Shown one piece after another: positions 53,398 to 64,000 of a stretch of 64,000 bases of DNA (positions within the stretch are counted from its first letter, which is position 1; the number at the start of each line of letters is the position of its first letter). Source of the stretch: Citrus sinensis (lineage: Eukaryota > Streptophyta > Magnoliopsida > Sapindales > Rutaceae); contig NC_068560.1 in the NCBI RefSeq assembly GCF_022201045.2, forward strand, positions 37,101,001-37,165,000, written 5' to 3'. The notes below the pieces were generated by a model, which did not search any database, was not told the origin of the DNA, and worked only from the letters and a program-made list of their open reading frames with translations. The translations under genes and the position numbers were made by a program.

Positions 53398-54778
53398 TCA
53401 AGACCTTGGAGGTGGAAAGAATTGCGTACCAGCAATAAAAGCATTAAGAGGGGCTGGGTATAGTGAAGGGTCAATCAAATTGGCAGATGGGTTACTTGTA
53501 CCAGCTGCTACTGTGCCTGTGGTGGTGGTCGTTGTTGCCGTCGCTGCTGTGATAAGATTCAGTTGTTGCGAATGCGAGCTCTCAGCTGCAGCGGTGTAAC
53601 GATTTTCAGGGCCTTGATCGTAGAGAATTCCTTTGAAGACATGGCCTCCGATATGAACAGCCGTTTGATACGCAAACTCTTCATCTGGATCGTCAATGGC
53701 ACTTACTCGTACACAACGAAAGACCGCTGATGAGCTCAATTCAGATGGGAACTGACTCACTTCCAACCCTAATCACAACACCAAAACAAAAAGAAAGAAT
53801 AAAATCATAGCTAATAAGCTGAGCAATTTAGGAAAGAAAGATTTGTAGGCACTGCTAATTTTTACCAACTTTTTTCGTCAGTTTTACTAGGAAACAGTAG
53901 GAGGAAGAGAAATAATGGAGGTGGGTGGGGAAGGCAACTATGGAAGTAGACTTGCGCACACGCAAATGATACGATTTTGTTGTACAGAAAAAGCTTTTCT
54001 TTTAGAATTCTACAAGATCTCATAAAAATTGAACCCGAGATTTCTTTCACTCTTTTCAGTTTAGTTTGTTTGTATTGTATTGTATTGTATTGTAATATTG
54101 TACAGTAAAACAACATAGGGGAAAAAGAGAAGTAGTGGTGGTGGTGAGTATGACACACGCACCTTGATTCTCTCTCTGCCTTTTTGGATTCTCTCCTCGA
54201 AACTGTTGTTGCTGGTGGTGGTGGTGGTGGTGGTGTTGTGAATCTTGTTGATTCAGCTGTTGTTGTTCTTGCTGTTGTTGATGTCTTTGCAAAGCTGCGA
54301 GCTGCTGCTGGCGCTCTCGCCTTTTAGCAGCGGGGACCCAAGTACTCTTGACGTGAGTTTGGCACTGAAACCCTCGGCTCTTACAACAAGTTCTGCATCT
54401 CATGTGAGGACAATCTTTCTTAGCTTGGTTACCACAATCTTGACAGTTCATTCCTCCTCCTCCTCCTCCTCCTCCTCCACCAACTCCTTGCCTCATCACA
54501 AAACCACCCGATCTTGATGACTCATCAGAAGCTGCAGCAGCGTTGATGAAGTTTGATGATGATCTTCGACTAGGACCCACTCCAAACGACAGATAATTGC
54601 TCATATTTTCTTGTTGCTGGTGATAATATTGCGGCCATAATTCAAACCCTTTGGTGCTATTGTAGATCTCCTCGTTTGCTGATGATCTGTACAAATAAAG
54701 ATTCTCTTCTTTCTCTTCTTCTTCTTCTTGTTTGCTTCTTGCTTCTTCTCTTCCTCCTAAGTAGAACCACCCTGCCAT
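53398..54778 (-). CDS. SHI/SRS zinc-finger transcription factor (SRS5-like)
   Basis: SHI-related sequence proteins activate auxin biosynthesis genes and shape stamens, gynoecium and leaves. Exons on the minus strand: 54778-54163 and 53768-53398, total 987 nt, 328 residues, with one GT/AG intron. The RING-like finger, residues 112 to about 139, fits C-x2-C-x7-C-x4-C-x2-CC-x6-C exactly ([20 protein letters not shown] and on). The IGGH domain in exon 2 reads [20 protein letters not shown] then [17 protein letters not shown]. The N terminus starts MAGWFYLGG, typical of the SRS5/SRS7 branch. Low-complexity tracts are prominent: ten Gly before the finger, Gln-rich and seven-His stretches after it, and a Thr/Ala run in exon 2. 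Gene order supports an SRS5 identity. Confidence 0.95.
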
Positions 54779-57700
54779 TTCTTGCACCTCAATTTAGACC
54801 AAAAATCCATAGCAGCATGAACTTAGTACTTATATCAATTACGGTGATCACTTCAGTACAACTACTACTGTGGATAGCTAGCTAACTGTGAATTATTTTC
54901 TGGGTTTGAATTATGGGGTTATTTGGCTAGGTTTTTAAAATTGTTTCTTTTTTTTTTCCCCCTTGGTGATCTTGGTCTGGTTCTGCAGCTTTTGAGGAAA
55001 AATAAATCGAGTAGTGAGACCGTGAGAGTATTTATTTTTAGGGCAAAATAGTAAAAGGAGGATGGTTGGTTGCTTTGATTGACTTAGCTCTTTCAATTTT
55101 CTTTCGTTGTTCGAAGCAATAATGACACAGAATTAGAGCTCTGCAAAGCCGCCATGGCAACTGCACCGCTCACTCTGCTACACAATCCTCATTTAAGACA
55201 AAAGCCAACCCCCCCTTTTTTCTCTCTCTCACTTGCAACTGTTTTAAGTTTTATTGTGTTTTTAATAAAAGGCAAAGAAAAATTAAAATCTGTACTTATG
55301 GATAGGAAAAATTTCTTTGGGCACTTCTCCACAGTTCTCTTGCAGTTTCAATGAATCTAATCGGCAATCAAACATAACACTATGATCTTTGCATGATCAT
55401 CCGACGGTTAAAATTCTTCCACGTATCACGGCTTCAGCTTTTTGTCATTCGTCCTTTGCACCGGAAAACCCGCTGGTACTTTTTCTGACCCCTTCCTGTA
55501 ATTAAGATTATTGATTTGATTTTTTTTTCCTCACATTTTTAATTTACGAAGCAATCTATTAAAAGAAAAAATTAAAAAGACAAATTATAACCTCACGTTT
55601 GTCTCCCATTCCTCAGTATCACAGACGCCCTCCCCACGTGACACGTAATATATAATTTTTTTGAACCAATTTTTTGATAATGGAAATGCCTGTCATGAGC
55701 ATCAGTAAGGCTAGCTTTTCTCGTTATCGTGTGTTTTTCACTGACACATAATCATCTTATAAGTTTCCAAAGTTTTTTTTTCTTCTTTTTTTTAATTGTA
55801 AATCGAGTTTTTCGGAATTCTCGAGTGTTTTCTTCTAATCTGTCTTTAGCCTGTAATGCGATAAAAAGAATATTTAATTTTGCTCGTCAATGCCTCGTAT
55901 CGGTTCTCATAGTTCTTTGTAATCATTTTTTCATTGACTCTAAAGTCCCCTCTCATATTACATGATCGAGATTCATTTCTTCTTAATAATTATTTACGAA
56001 ATAAATACGACCCCCTTCATGCTAACGTTTAAAAATCTCTTACCAAGAGTGCATGAATAAGATTTAATTTTTTTTAACTACCAATTTGTACTCAAGTTAT
56101 TTATTCAATACATATTCAGGTCAGAATTATTTATTTATTTTATTAAATATTAGCATTGACTCTTAAGTGCTAATGTGTTATATTGCTTGATCTGGATTCA
56201 TTACCTCTTATACATAAGAAATATTTATTAAGAAAACATACAAGTATTATTAATTAGTTTTTGAAGAGTTAGAACGAACATTTGAAATTTTATTCAAAAT
56301 TTCAACTTAAATTTAAAGTAAGTACAAATATGTTATTTCATCATTCACTTTATAAATATGAGACCATTTTACATAAAATTTTAAAATAAAAATTAGAAAT
56401 AGTCAACGTTACTCCTTTTAAAAATATTTATATGAAAGCTAGTTAAAATTCTTTATAACTTTATTTGAAATCCTTTGCATGGTCTTGATAACATATTTTA
56501 CTAGCTAAATCAATTGGTAAATATAAGATATGATATTAATTGTTTTTTGAGCTAGTAGATTGGCTAATGATCTCTGTCAGATATCTCTTGACTAAACACA
56601 TAAATCCATAACAATAACTTGAATACTTGTCACTATTTCAAATACTTGAAACTCTGATGGTGCTTAGGTCTATGATTCTAAATGTCTGGATTTGAATTAA
56701 AATTGTATAATTATTTTAAAGTAGTATACAATTCTATTTATAGTTCAATCTAAATTTTACAAATTTTAGACTTCGGGCTTGAGCATGCACGACTCCTTAA
56801 AACTAACCATAGAAAGACAAATGGGGAAATATGTGTATATTAATCTTAATAAAGCTAAACAAAATCAAAATCTTAACCGGATTTTTTTTTTTTAAAAGAA
56901 AATTTGGGAGCACTTTTGATTTCATTTTTACTAGAATATCTAAATGGTGTCCTAACAATATTGTTTATTGAAACAATTAAAGTAATGATAAAATTTTTTT
57001 ATTCCAGCATATACATCGTAATAAAGAAAATTTCCAAAAGAAAAAAATTGGGTCAACACCTTTGATGTTACATCATCAATTACTAAGCTAATTAAGTAAA
57101 CAATGAAAGGAACCGCAAAGCCCCTCGAGCGGTGTTCGTATCACCGACTTTGAAGCTTTGCATAATGAAAAGCTTTAAAAAGTTGCTAAAAACAACTAAT
57201 GTGGGATTTTTGAGTTGATTGAACTTAAAACCGTGACCTCACAGACGCTCTTCGGTTTTCACATTTATTATAAAATTTTTCCTTCGTGATTTGACTATCA
57301 GATTTTTCCATGCCTCACACGCTTTGATTTAAGACTAACTACGACCAATTATAAATTTCATAATCCTGATTTGATGTTACTAATGGCCCTTCTATTTTTA
57401 GTGGCCACCCATTCTCTTGTACAATCACTATTCTTAATTCAATTTTTTCGTTTCAATCACCAGTTGATCGAAGACTAAAACCGAGCATGCATGAGAAATT
57501 CAAAATCGTTGAATATTTTTGCCACTGTTGCTCCTCTTTTTCATTTTTTTTTTTACAACTGTTGTCCGTTTACTTTTAATTTAATAATCACACCTTTTCT
57601 TCGTGCCATTATTATATGTTCATTCATAATTGTAAGTTGTAACACAACTTTGAATAAATGTTTGAATTCATCTTTCTAGTAATAATAATAATAATAATTG

Positions 57701-60654
57701 TTTGATAATATAATTTGTAACAGATCGAGATTAAATTTTTTTTATGTAAATTAAATTTCTGCAGTCATAATTAATATATATTGGTTGATGCATTTAGGAA
57801 ATAATTATAAATTACTGGATTTCAACGATTATGAAAGTTGTGCAATAGGGCTCGACTCCATAAAATTATCCCTTGCTAGTAGGAAAATGACTTTCTCAAA
57901 TGTAGCTAGCCTCATAGCGAAGCAAAAGAAGAAAACAAAGGAACCTCTTTTATCAAACAATCACGTGAAACCGATTAAATTAGTGGGTAGTAATAATTGG
58001 AGTTAAACAATTCAATTCGGTTAAATGATACGAGTACGGACTCCGGCAGCCTCTGTCCCGCCGTACCAAAGCCGGCTAATTGAAAGTTATATTATAGAAT
58101 AATGATGATAATAATACAAAGAAACTATATGTTAAGTACCCCAATTTTAGTGACATAATTGTGTCTTTAACGTTAAATGCCAGTTGTGATTAGGCAATTA
58201 GGGGCCCGAGGCAGTAGAGCCTTCTTTTTAATTTTCGTTGTTGTTGACTCTTGCTTCTTTGTCTCTAATCGATTGGCTTAATTTGTTTATTGCTAGCGGA
58301 CACGGAGCTCCTAAATTTGATGAATTGGGCTTCACATGATTTGTTCTATATTGGTAAGCCGAAGTTACCCTTTTTGTGGATATTAATAAAGGCATCGATC
58401 TTCTTCCGAGGTACGATAGTGAGTCGTATGGGCAATTTATATAAAAGTTAAATGAGAAATAATGAAGTGTAACGATTACCGTTGCAGGTGATGTAATTTA
58501 TGTGATGTCTTGTAAACAATTATATTCAAATACTAAATTAATTAAATAGTATTTTTTATATGTGTGTGTGATAGCAATTCCAAACCCTTAGACATCACAG
58601 AATGAATGATACGAGTAAGAGTAATGCTAGACATTTTAAATTATTTATTTAAAAAGTTATTTTGAATTATATAATATTCATTGATTGGTTATGAAGAATA
58701 ATACAATTGATTCATTTAAATTTTATAAAGAATTATTAATCAAGAAATAAATGGCATACGACTTAACATAGAATTTAAGATTAAAAAAAAAGAAAATTTT
58801 GATTTTAAGAACGAGTTTTAAATTCGAAGGGAGAAAAAAAATCAGATTATTAAGCAGCTCTAACAGTAACTCTAGATGAGGATGCTATTCCTCAAATTTA
58901 GTGAAGTCGTGAGCAGAATTTTAATGAGGGTGTGTCATTAAGCAAAGTAAAAATTAATTGCTTAGGATTAAAATTTTGGGTACGTAAAGAAAGAGAGAGA
59001 GAGAGAGGAAGAATTGGGTGGTGAATGATGATTTGCGAGAGTCCCAATAATTGTGCGTCACTGTCTTTTCTTTCACTCTCGAGCCCTGTGCTTCGCTTTC
59101 TCCTGGTTGACTCGCTCTGTATCGCTCATTCATTTTCGCCCTGTCCCCGCCGATTATTATTACTACTAATACTACTCAATTTTCATTCAACATGTTTATC
59201 GGTGCAACTCGCTCCTCAAAATTGAGTCAAATTCCACATGGATTGGTGCCCCCTCAATCAAAAATATTTGGTACTGTTACTACTACCGGCTAAATAATAT
59301 TATTTGATTTGACAATAATGATAATACGTGCAAGTTGTTTCACAAGACTGCTGCCAAGATCTTTGAATATTATTCTCTTAAAAAGAAGATTTTAAAAAAA
59401 GGAAAAAAAAAAACTCATTATTGTATACTCTATCAAGACGAAAACCTCCTCAGGTTCTTTTCCAATGAGCGTCGAGTGCATGCCCTAAAAGAAGAAAATG
59501 GGAAGCAATTTGATCTTCAAAGCCCATTGCAATTGTAACTTTTCTTATCTTCTCGTCATTCGTCAAATTGCCACTTTAGCATATGATTATTATTGTATTA
59601 GTATTAGTCCGTAACCCTAAGTCATCATGCAGATAAGATAATCACAGTGCCATCGGTTTGAAATCACATCCAGTCTGAGAATGTAAACATACGAAAGTAC
59701 GTAATCCTTTCTTCTTGCAAGGGAGGGTGGAACTTTGTTCGGGCATAGGGTTTGAAATCACTAGACCAATTTCTTTTCTTTTCTTTTCTTGTCCCCTTTT
59801 TTTATTTTTTAAAAAAAAGAAAAGAAAGAAAGATACGGGTTTTCAAATTACATTTTAGCACCTGAAATTTTGTATTTTTTTTTAGTATAACTTGCTTAAA
59901 GTTGTTGTTTCTTTATTAAGGCACCGTCGAACCAAATCCGACAAAAAAGCAGCAGGTATACATCCTAGAAATAAATAGAGCGTTTACTTTAAAAGCGAAC
60001 AGCCCTTTTAAGAGAAGCCTTTACTGTACCAGAATCAGATATATGAATAGTGAATTAATTAATAATAATGATAATAGGCGTAAATAATCCTGTCCACAAC
60101 CAAACCAAGCGATTTCAATACGGATACGAGGATGATACGACACACGTGTCGCGTACAGATACGAATCCGGCGTTTGGTAGCTAAGACGGTGGGGGGGGGG
60201 GGGGGTTGGCAATGGCGATGTCATGGGAGATTTTATATGTAGGGGTGGGGTCCAGTTTCGAAGGTAGTGTGGGGTCACACTCACACTGGGGCTCGCATGT
60301 GCTGGACATGATGAGAATTTAGTTTTTATTATTGATAGACTGAAATGATAGAGCGTAGGTTTCCCTTTACGAATATTATTGGTGCATTGGCCGTTACATG
60401 ACATAATTGTCTCAAGAAAGGCAACAGTACAGAGGTTACAGCGCTCCCTATCACGTGCCTACCACTAACTTTTAGCGTTTAGAGCTTAGGACACACCCAA
60501 GCTAAGAATATTGAACTAAAAGCAGCAAGTTATTTCCTTAATTTTTACTTTATACAATTGATTCGTTCAATTTCGAAATCCTAACCCAATTTCAAGGGAA
60601 GCTCGACTAAGGGGGACCCAAGGCTAGGAGCCAAAAGGGTGACAATGGCTGCAG
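54779..60654. other. Gene-poor region upstream of SRS gene
   Basis: About 5.9 kb. The first kilobase should include the SRS promoter and 5' UTR. The rest is AT-rich. A G15 run lies at 60191-60205, with a CACGTG core near 60144. Around 57110-57260 a GC-richer patch around TAATGTGGGA reads like an old repeat. No gene with recognisable motifs was found. Confidence 0.4.
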
Positions 60655-60828
60655 TCAAATGTCTCGGCGCCAAATCTGATCGTGTGTGTAGTCAATCAGG
60701 CGAGCAGTCTCTGGAACTTGTACAGCGAACGCCGCAGACGGGACCATCGGGCTCACCGGATCCACGAATGAGCGTGCCCGGAGCTGGATCGCCTTGATCT
60801 TGAAGATGTGCCGAGAAAGATCTATCAT
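60655..60828 (-). CDS. Small GC-rich ORF, 57 aa, unidentified
   Basis: The frame runs from ATG at 60828 to TGA at 60655-60657. The product begins MIDLSRHIFKIKAIQLRARS, has a hydrophobic stretch VSPMVPSAAFAVQVPETA and ends LIDYTHDQIWRRDI. The region is clearly more GC-rich than its surroundings, and residue composition looks protein-like. I do not recognise the family. It may be a genuine small gene, one exon of a larger gene, or part of a repeat. The opposite strand also holds a 50-codon frame, so strand choice is tentative. Confidence 0.35.
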   Translation of the reverse strand: MIDLSRHIFKIKAIQLRARSFVDPVSPMVPSAAFAVQVPETARLIDYTHDQIWRRDI

Positions 60829-63373
60829 CTCTGTGCCGTTTTACTGTACAACCCTCGCACATTTTTCACTTCCTTGATTGTATGATGATGGAATAAATAA
60901 CCATCGTTATTAAAAGATTGCGAGCTTTGATGTCCACCAATTGGCCCAACTTGAGCCGAAAATTTTCATTTCTACTAAGTGGGCCTGCCATCCAAAAAAA
61001 TTTAACAGCCCAATAAAAATAACCAAGCATTAGTTACAACACGTTATTCGTTCGCATTAATAAAAATAATTATTGCATGTACCCCTTGGAAAAAAAAAAA
61101 TATTCATGTTTTTCATGCATCTGAATTTTTTTAAAATTTAATACACGTTTGAGTGCATTTGAAATTGAAGTTGGACAGTAGTACTAAAATGTTTGATAAA
61201 CACTAACTGATGTAATTTAGAATCTATATTGACGTGATTTTTCACTTATATAATAAAAAATTTATTATATCTTTAATAATTTTATCAAAATTATTATTTA
61301 AAATTTATATTTACTACATATTATTAATTTTATTTTATAATTATAATTTTTTTTTCACAGCAACTATATCCTAAAAATTACAGCACCTTAATTCCAAACA
61401 AAACTTTTGTTTCTTATCTCACTCTCACTAACCTTGCCTGCACTTAAAATCTACATAATTATTTTTATAACCATGAAAGCGAGCATAAACTTAAGCTTGC
61501 ATATAAACAATATATCAAAGCGTAATCCCATAATTAATCATGATGGGACTCCAAGGAATATCCCAACCCCAAAATCGAACTTGGACTTAATTGACGACAC
61601 CCGAGTCCCACCCCCCATCAGAGCCTACTGCCGCGTAGCCTTTCAACTAATTGGCACCTTAATTAATTAACTGTACCGGTTGATGCTGCGTCCCACAACC
61701 AATTTACGACATGTGGTGCTTCAAGTGTTAGATTTGTTGTTAATTTGTCACACACACATTTCTTATTCGGGATTCGGTTCAAGTACTGTCAGATTTGTTT
61801 GTTAATTTGCATTTTCTTATTTCTTCATTAGTAATATTAGGTAAACACGTAAATTTTGAATAAATTATTTTATATAAATTAATCAACATAATATGATTAT
61901 TCGAATAAAAATATATAATTTTATTATTCAACTATCTATATTATGTCACATCAATTTTTTTTTAAGGATAAAAGTAATATTTATAATAATTTGTGGTTAT
62001 TTCATTATTTTTTCTTCGTAACGCTGATCTCTCACATTAATTTATAAAGATAAGATTTTATTTAATCAAATAAAATTGCTGAGTTTTGATAGAACATTTA
62101 TTATTAGTCATTTCATCTTAAACCAGTGAACACCTCCACTTTATTTCTAAGACAGTGGTATATTTGGGAACATTTGAGCTACAAAGCTTCGGATATTATC
62201 TTTTATTAGCAAAATATTACCTAATATATTGCTATCATGGGCAAGGTATATGTCATTGTCTCCGAAAGTAATGTTACACCGCCCAACTAATATCCCAATC
62301 AATTATCATCTCATCTAACTTCACATTCACTAATTGGATGGTCCAATCAAGCAAAAAGTAATTTTATTAGTGATAAAATTCATATTCCAATAAGTAAATG
62401 TCACTTAACGATTGGAATGAAATCATGAAAAGTTTGAGACATTAATTTGGAGGTACAGTATTATTGTATAATAAATTCAAACTTGAAATATGTTTTGCAT
62501 GCCCAAAAAAAGAAACATATTTAAACAATCACATAAGAAACAAATAGACATTTCAAAAGTCGATATATCCAACCTTTTGAATTATGTCGCATTATATCTT
62601 CATTATTACTCAAATTAGATACATAAGGAGATCAGTGGACTACAAAATAAAAAAAAAAAAAAAAAAAAGTACTCAAATGGAAAACAAGTGGTTAGCTTAC
62701 GACAATAACATAAGCAACCCATGATGTGGGAAACAACTAAGAGCTGGGTTGTTTTTTATGATTACAAATGTACCAAAAGAGAAATGGAAATAATTAATAA
62801 ATGTAGCACAATGACGGGCGAAACGCGGGGCAACGTTGAGTTTTAGAGTCAAAGGAACGCTACTGCAGTACTACTGCCACTAGAAGGAATTTTAAGCTAA
62901 ATTGATACGAAGAAGATTGTCAAAATCAAAATGGTTAGGTAATTCATTTGGATGACTTTTTAATTTTGAATACGGACGGATGGCTAGGGCTTTCATTAGT
63001 TGCACATTGGACAGGACATATGTATATGAATTGAATGTCAAAATCAAAGGTTCAGTGCTATGACAAAAATACAAACTGGTATAAATTTGGCAAAATCTTC
63101 GAAAGTCGGTGACTGAATCGTTAACATATATAAAAAGTCAAGGATTACAAAACAAGTTTTCGTTTGAATTAGCCTAAACATGAGGGAATTAAAATCCAAA
63201 TATATAGGGTAAGTAAATTAAATGTAATACAGTTGTCAAATCTCGAAGTTGGAAAAATCTCCAAAACAGTAACCAAGCCGGCAGCAAATAGCATCCAATT
63301 GAAGTCGAAGCTACAAACACTCGAAGCAACAAAACAGGTGTCGGGGCCCCTTAGCTTCAACGTCCATTGTTGA
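60829..63373. other. AT-rich intergenic region
   Basis: No gene is supported. There is an A21 run near 62650 and several short open frames without motifs. Around 61540-61640 a GC-richer patch reads like an old repeat. Confidence 0.4.
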
Positions 63374-63556
63374 TTAGTTGTCATTTGTTACCCCCTTGTT
63401 AATTTCCTGTAGCAGCTGTTTACACATTCTGTTAAATTCTGTGACGAAACTGTAGCCAGAGATTGGACCACCATGCTCGTCATGTAAGCCAAGAAATGGT
63501 TCTGGCCTCTTACTGTGGAAAGCATTGGACCTTTGCTTCATTGCTCGCTCTTGAAT
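63374..63556 (-). CDS. Probable terminal exon of an unidentified gene
   Basis: On the minus strand an open stretch ends at TAA 63374-63376. It follows a good acceptor context (TACTAAAC branch-like word, then ATCAAAG) at about 63557. The encoded C terminus contains KRPEPFLGLHDEHGGP, followed by ISGYSFVTEFNRMCKQLLQE and INKGVTNDN. The charged, motif-like sequence and normal codon use suggest real coding, but the family is not recognised and the rest of the gene would lie beyond the right edge or in exons I could not place. Confidence 0.45.
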   Translation of the reverse strand: MQERAMKQRSNAFHSKRPEPFLGLHDEHGGPISGYSFVTEFNRMCKQLLQEINKGVTNDN

Positions 63557-63579
63557 CTTTGATAGTTTAGTATTATGGT

Positions 63580-64000
63580 GTGTTTATTAAAGGATAATTG
63601 GAATAGACAAGAATCAAAATGGGTTGGAACGAGAATGATGAATGGAAATCAAAATACAGTTTACTCAATCTTAGACTGAATATGCTTCTATTGAATAATT
63701 ACTACCCCTCTTGATCCACGATCCTAAAGGATTTTCTTAAAGTGATCGATGACAAATTTTCAATTCTTCAATTTTTCAATTCTCCAATGTCTAATGATCT
63801 AAGATCCACATAAACTCTCCACAGAGATGAAAATTGCAAGTATTAAAATCCTTGAATTCTTTCCAAATAAAAGTTTCTTTTCTCTTATAATTTATATGAG
63901 TAAATATGATATTCTTACCTTACTTGTCTCCCAAGAAATATCTAGAGCATTTAATAAACTTCATGTTTGAACCAACTTCTTATTCTAAATAGATCTTATG
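63580..64000. other. Repeat-like right edge
   Basis: GTGTGTTTATTAAAGGATAA followed by TTGGAATAG and related words resembles the GTTTACTT-TTGGAAT style ends of the element at the left edge of the window. It may be another member of that repeat type, cut off by the window end, or an intron of the gene at 63374. Confidence 0.3.

Noticed and set aside
57785-58006. 73-codon plus-strand open frame, Lys-rich
   Set aside because: No family motif, AT-driven composition and no splice context; chance is likely in a region this size.
59025-59225. 66-codon Leu/Ser-rich frame
   Set aside because: It is produced by a CT-rich stretch; no start context or domain.
60021-60404. 127-codon minus-strand open frame
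   Set aside because: It runs through a G15 homopolymer and Pro-rich low-complexity sequence, with no recognised motif or splice support.

Overview
The window is nuclear DNA from a eudicot plant. Coding exons are separated by short AT-rich introns with GT/AG (twice GC/AG) borders, intergenic DNA is strongly AT-rich, and every recognisable gene has its best-known relatives in flowering plants. The protein sequences would fit a woody eudicot such as Citrus, but that is an impression I could not test.

Layout, left to right: a MITE-like repeat (1-930); an intact organellar Obg-type GTPase gene (1552-5364, +, 10 exons, 515 aa); a non-autonomous hAT-like element (5876-6682); an intronless DREB2D-type AP2/ERF gene (7748-8494, +); a purple acid phosphatase gene broken by frameshifts and a nonsense codon (9299-12210, -); a stray NPF exon (13804-13915); an NRT1/PTR-family transporter gene whose only visible lesion is an 8-bp duplication (14315-16941, +); a decapeptide-coding repeat array (about 18240-18520); an intact WAT1 gene (19981-21989, -, 6 exons, 390 aa); a tRNA-derived SINE (22559-22860); about 8 kb without genes; a Mutator-like element (31042-32501); an intact TFIIF beta-subunit gene (32937-35457, -, 261 aa); an intact RD19-type cysteine protease gene (37144-39039, +, 369 aa); a decayed V-ATPase subunit a copy (about 41000-46156, -); a second Mutator-like element (47500-48486); an intact SHI/SRS transcription factor gene (53398-54778, -, 328 aa); a GC-rich small ORF (60655-60828, -); and at the right edge a likely terminal exon of an unidentified gene (63374-63556, -).

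The genes are not an operon or a dedicated pathway. DREB2D, WAT1, TFIIF-beta and SRS5 are, as I recall, close neighbours on Arabidopsis chromosome 1 (around AT1G75490-AT1G75520), so the window looks like a conserved block expanded by repeats and extra genes. Those four genes are intact. Three of the extra ones (acid phosphatase, NPF transporter, V-ATPase a) carry disabling mutations, while the RD19-type protease is intact.

I found no wholly new molecular system. The points most worth a second look are the 8-bp transposon-footprint-like duplication that truncates the NPF transporter, two Mutator-like elements sharing a terminus (one reduced to a 122-bp foldback in the NPF intron), a 36-bp in-frame duplication with a poly(T) tract in the Obg transit peptide, two GC-AG introns in essential-looking genes, and two unidentified small coding candidates near the right end.
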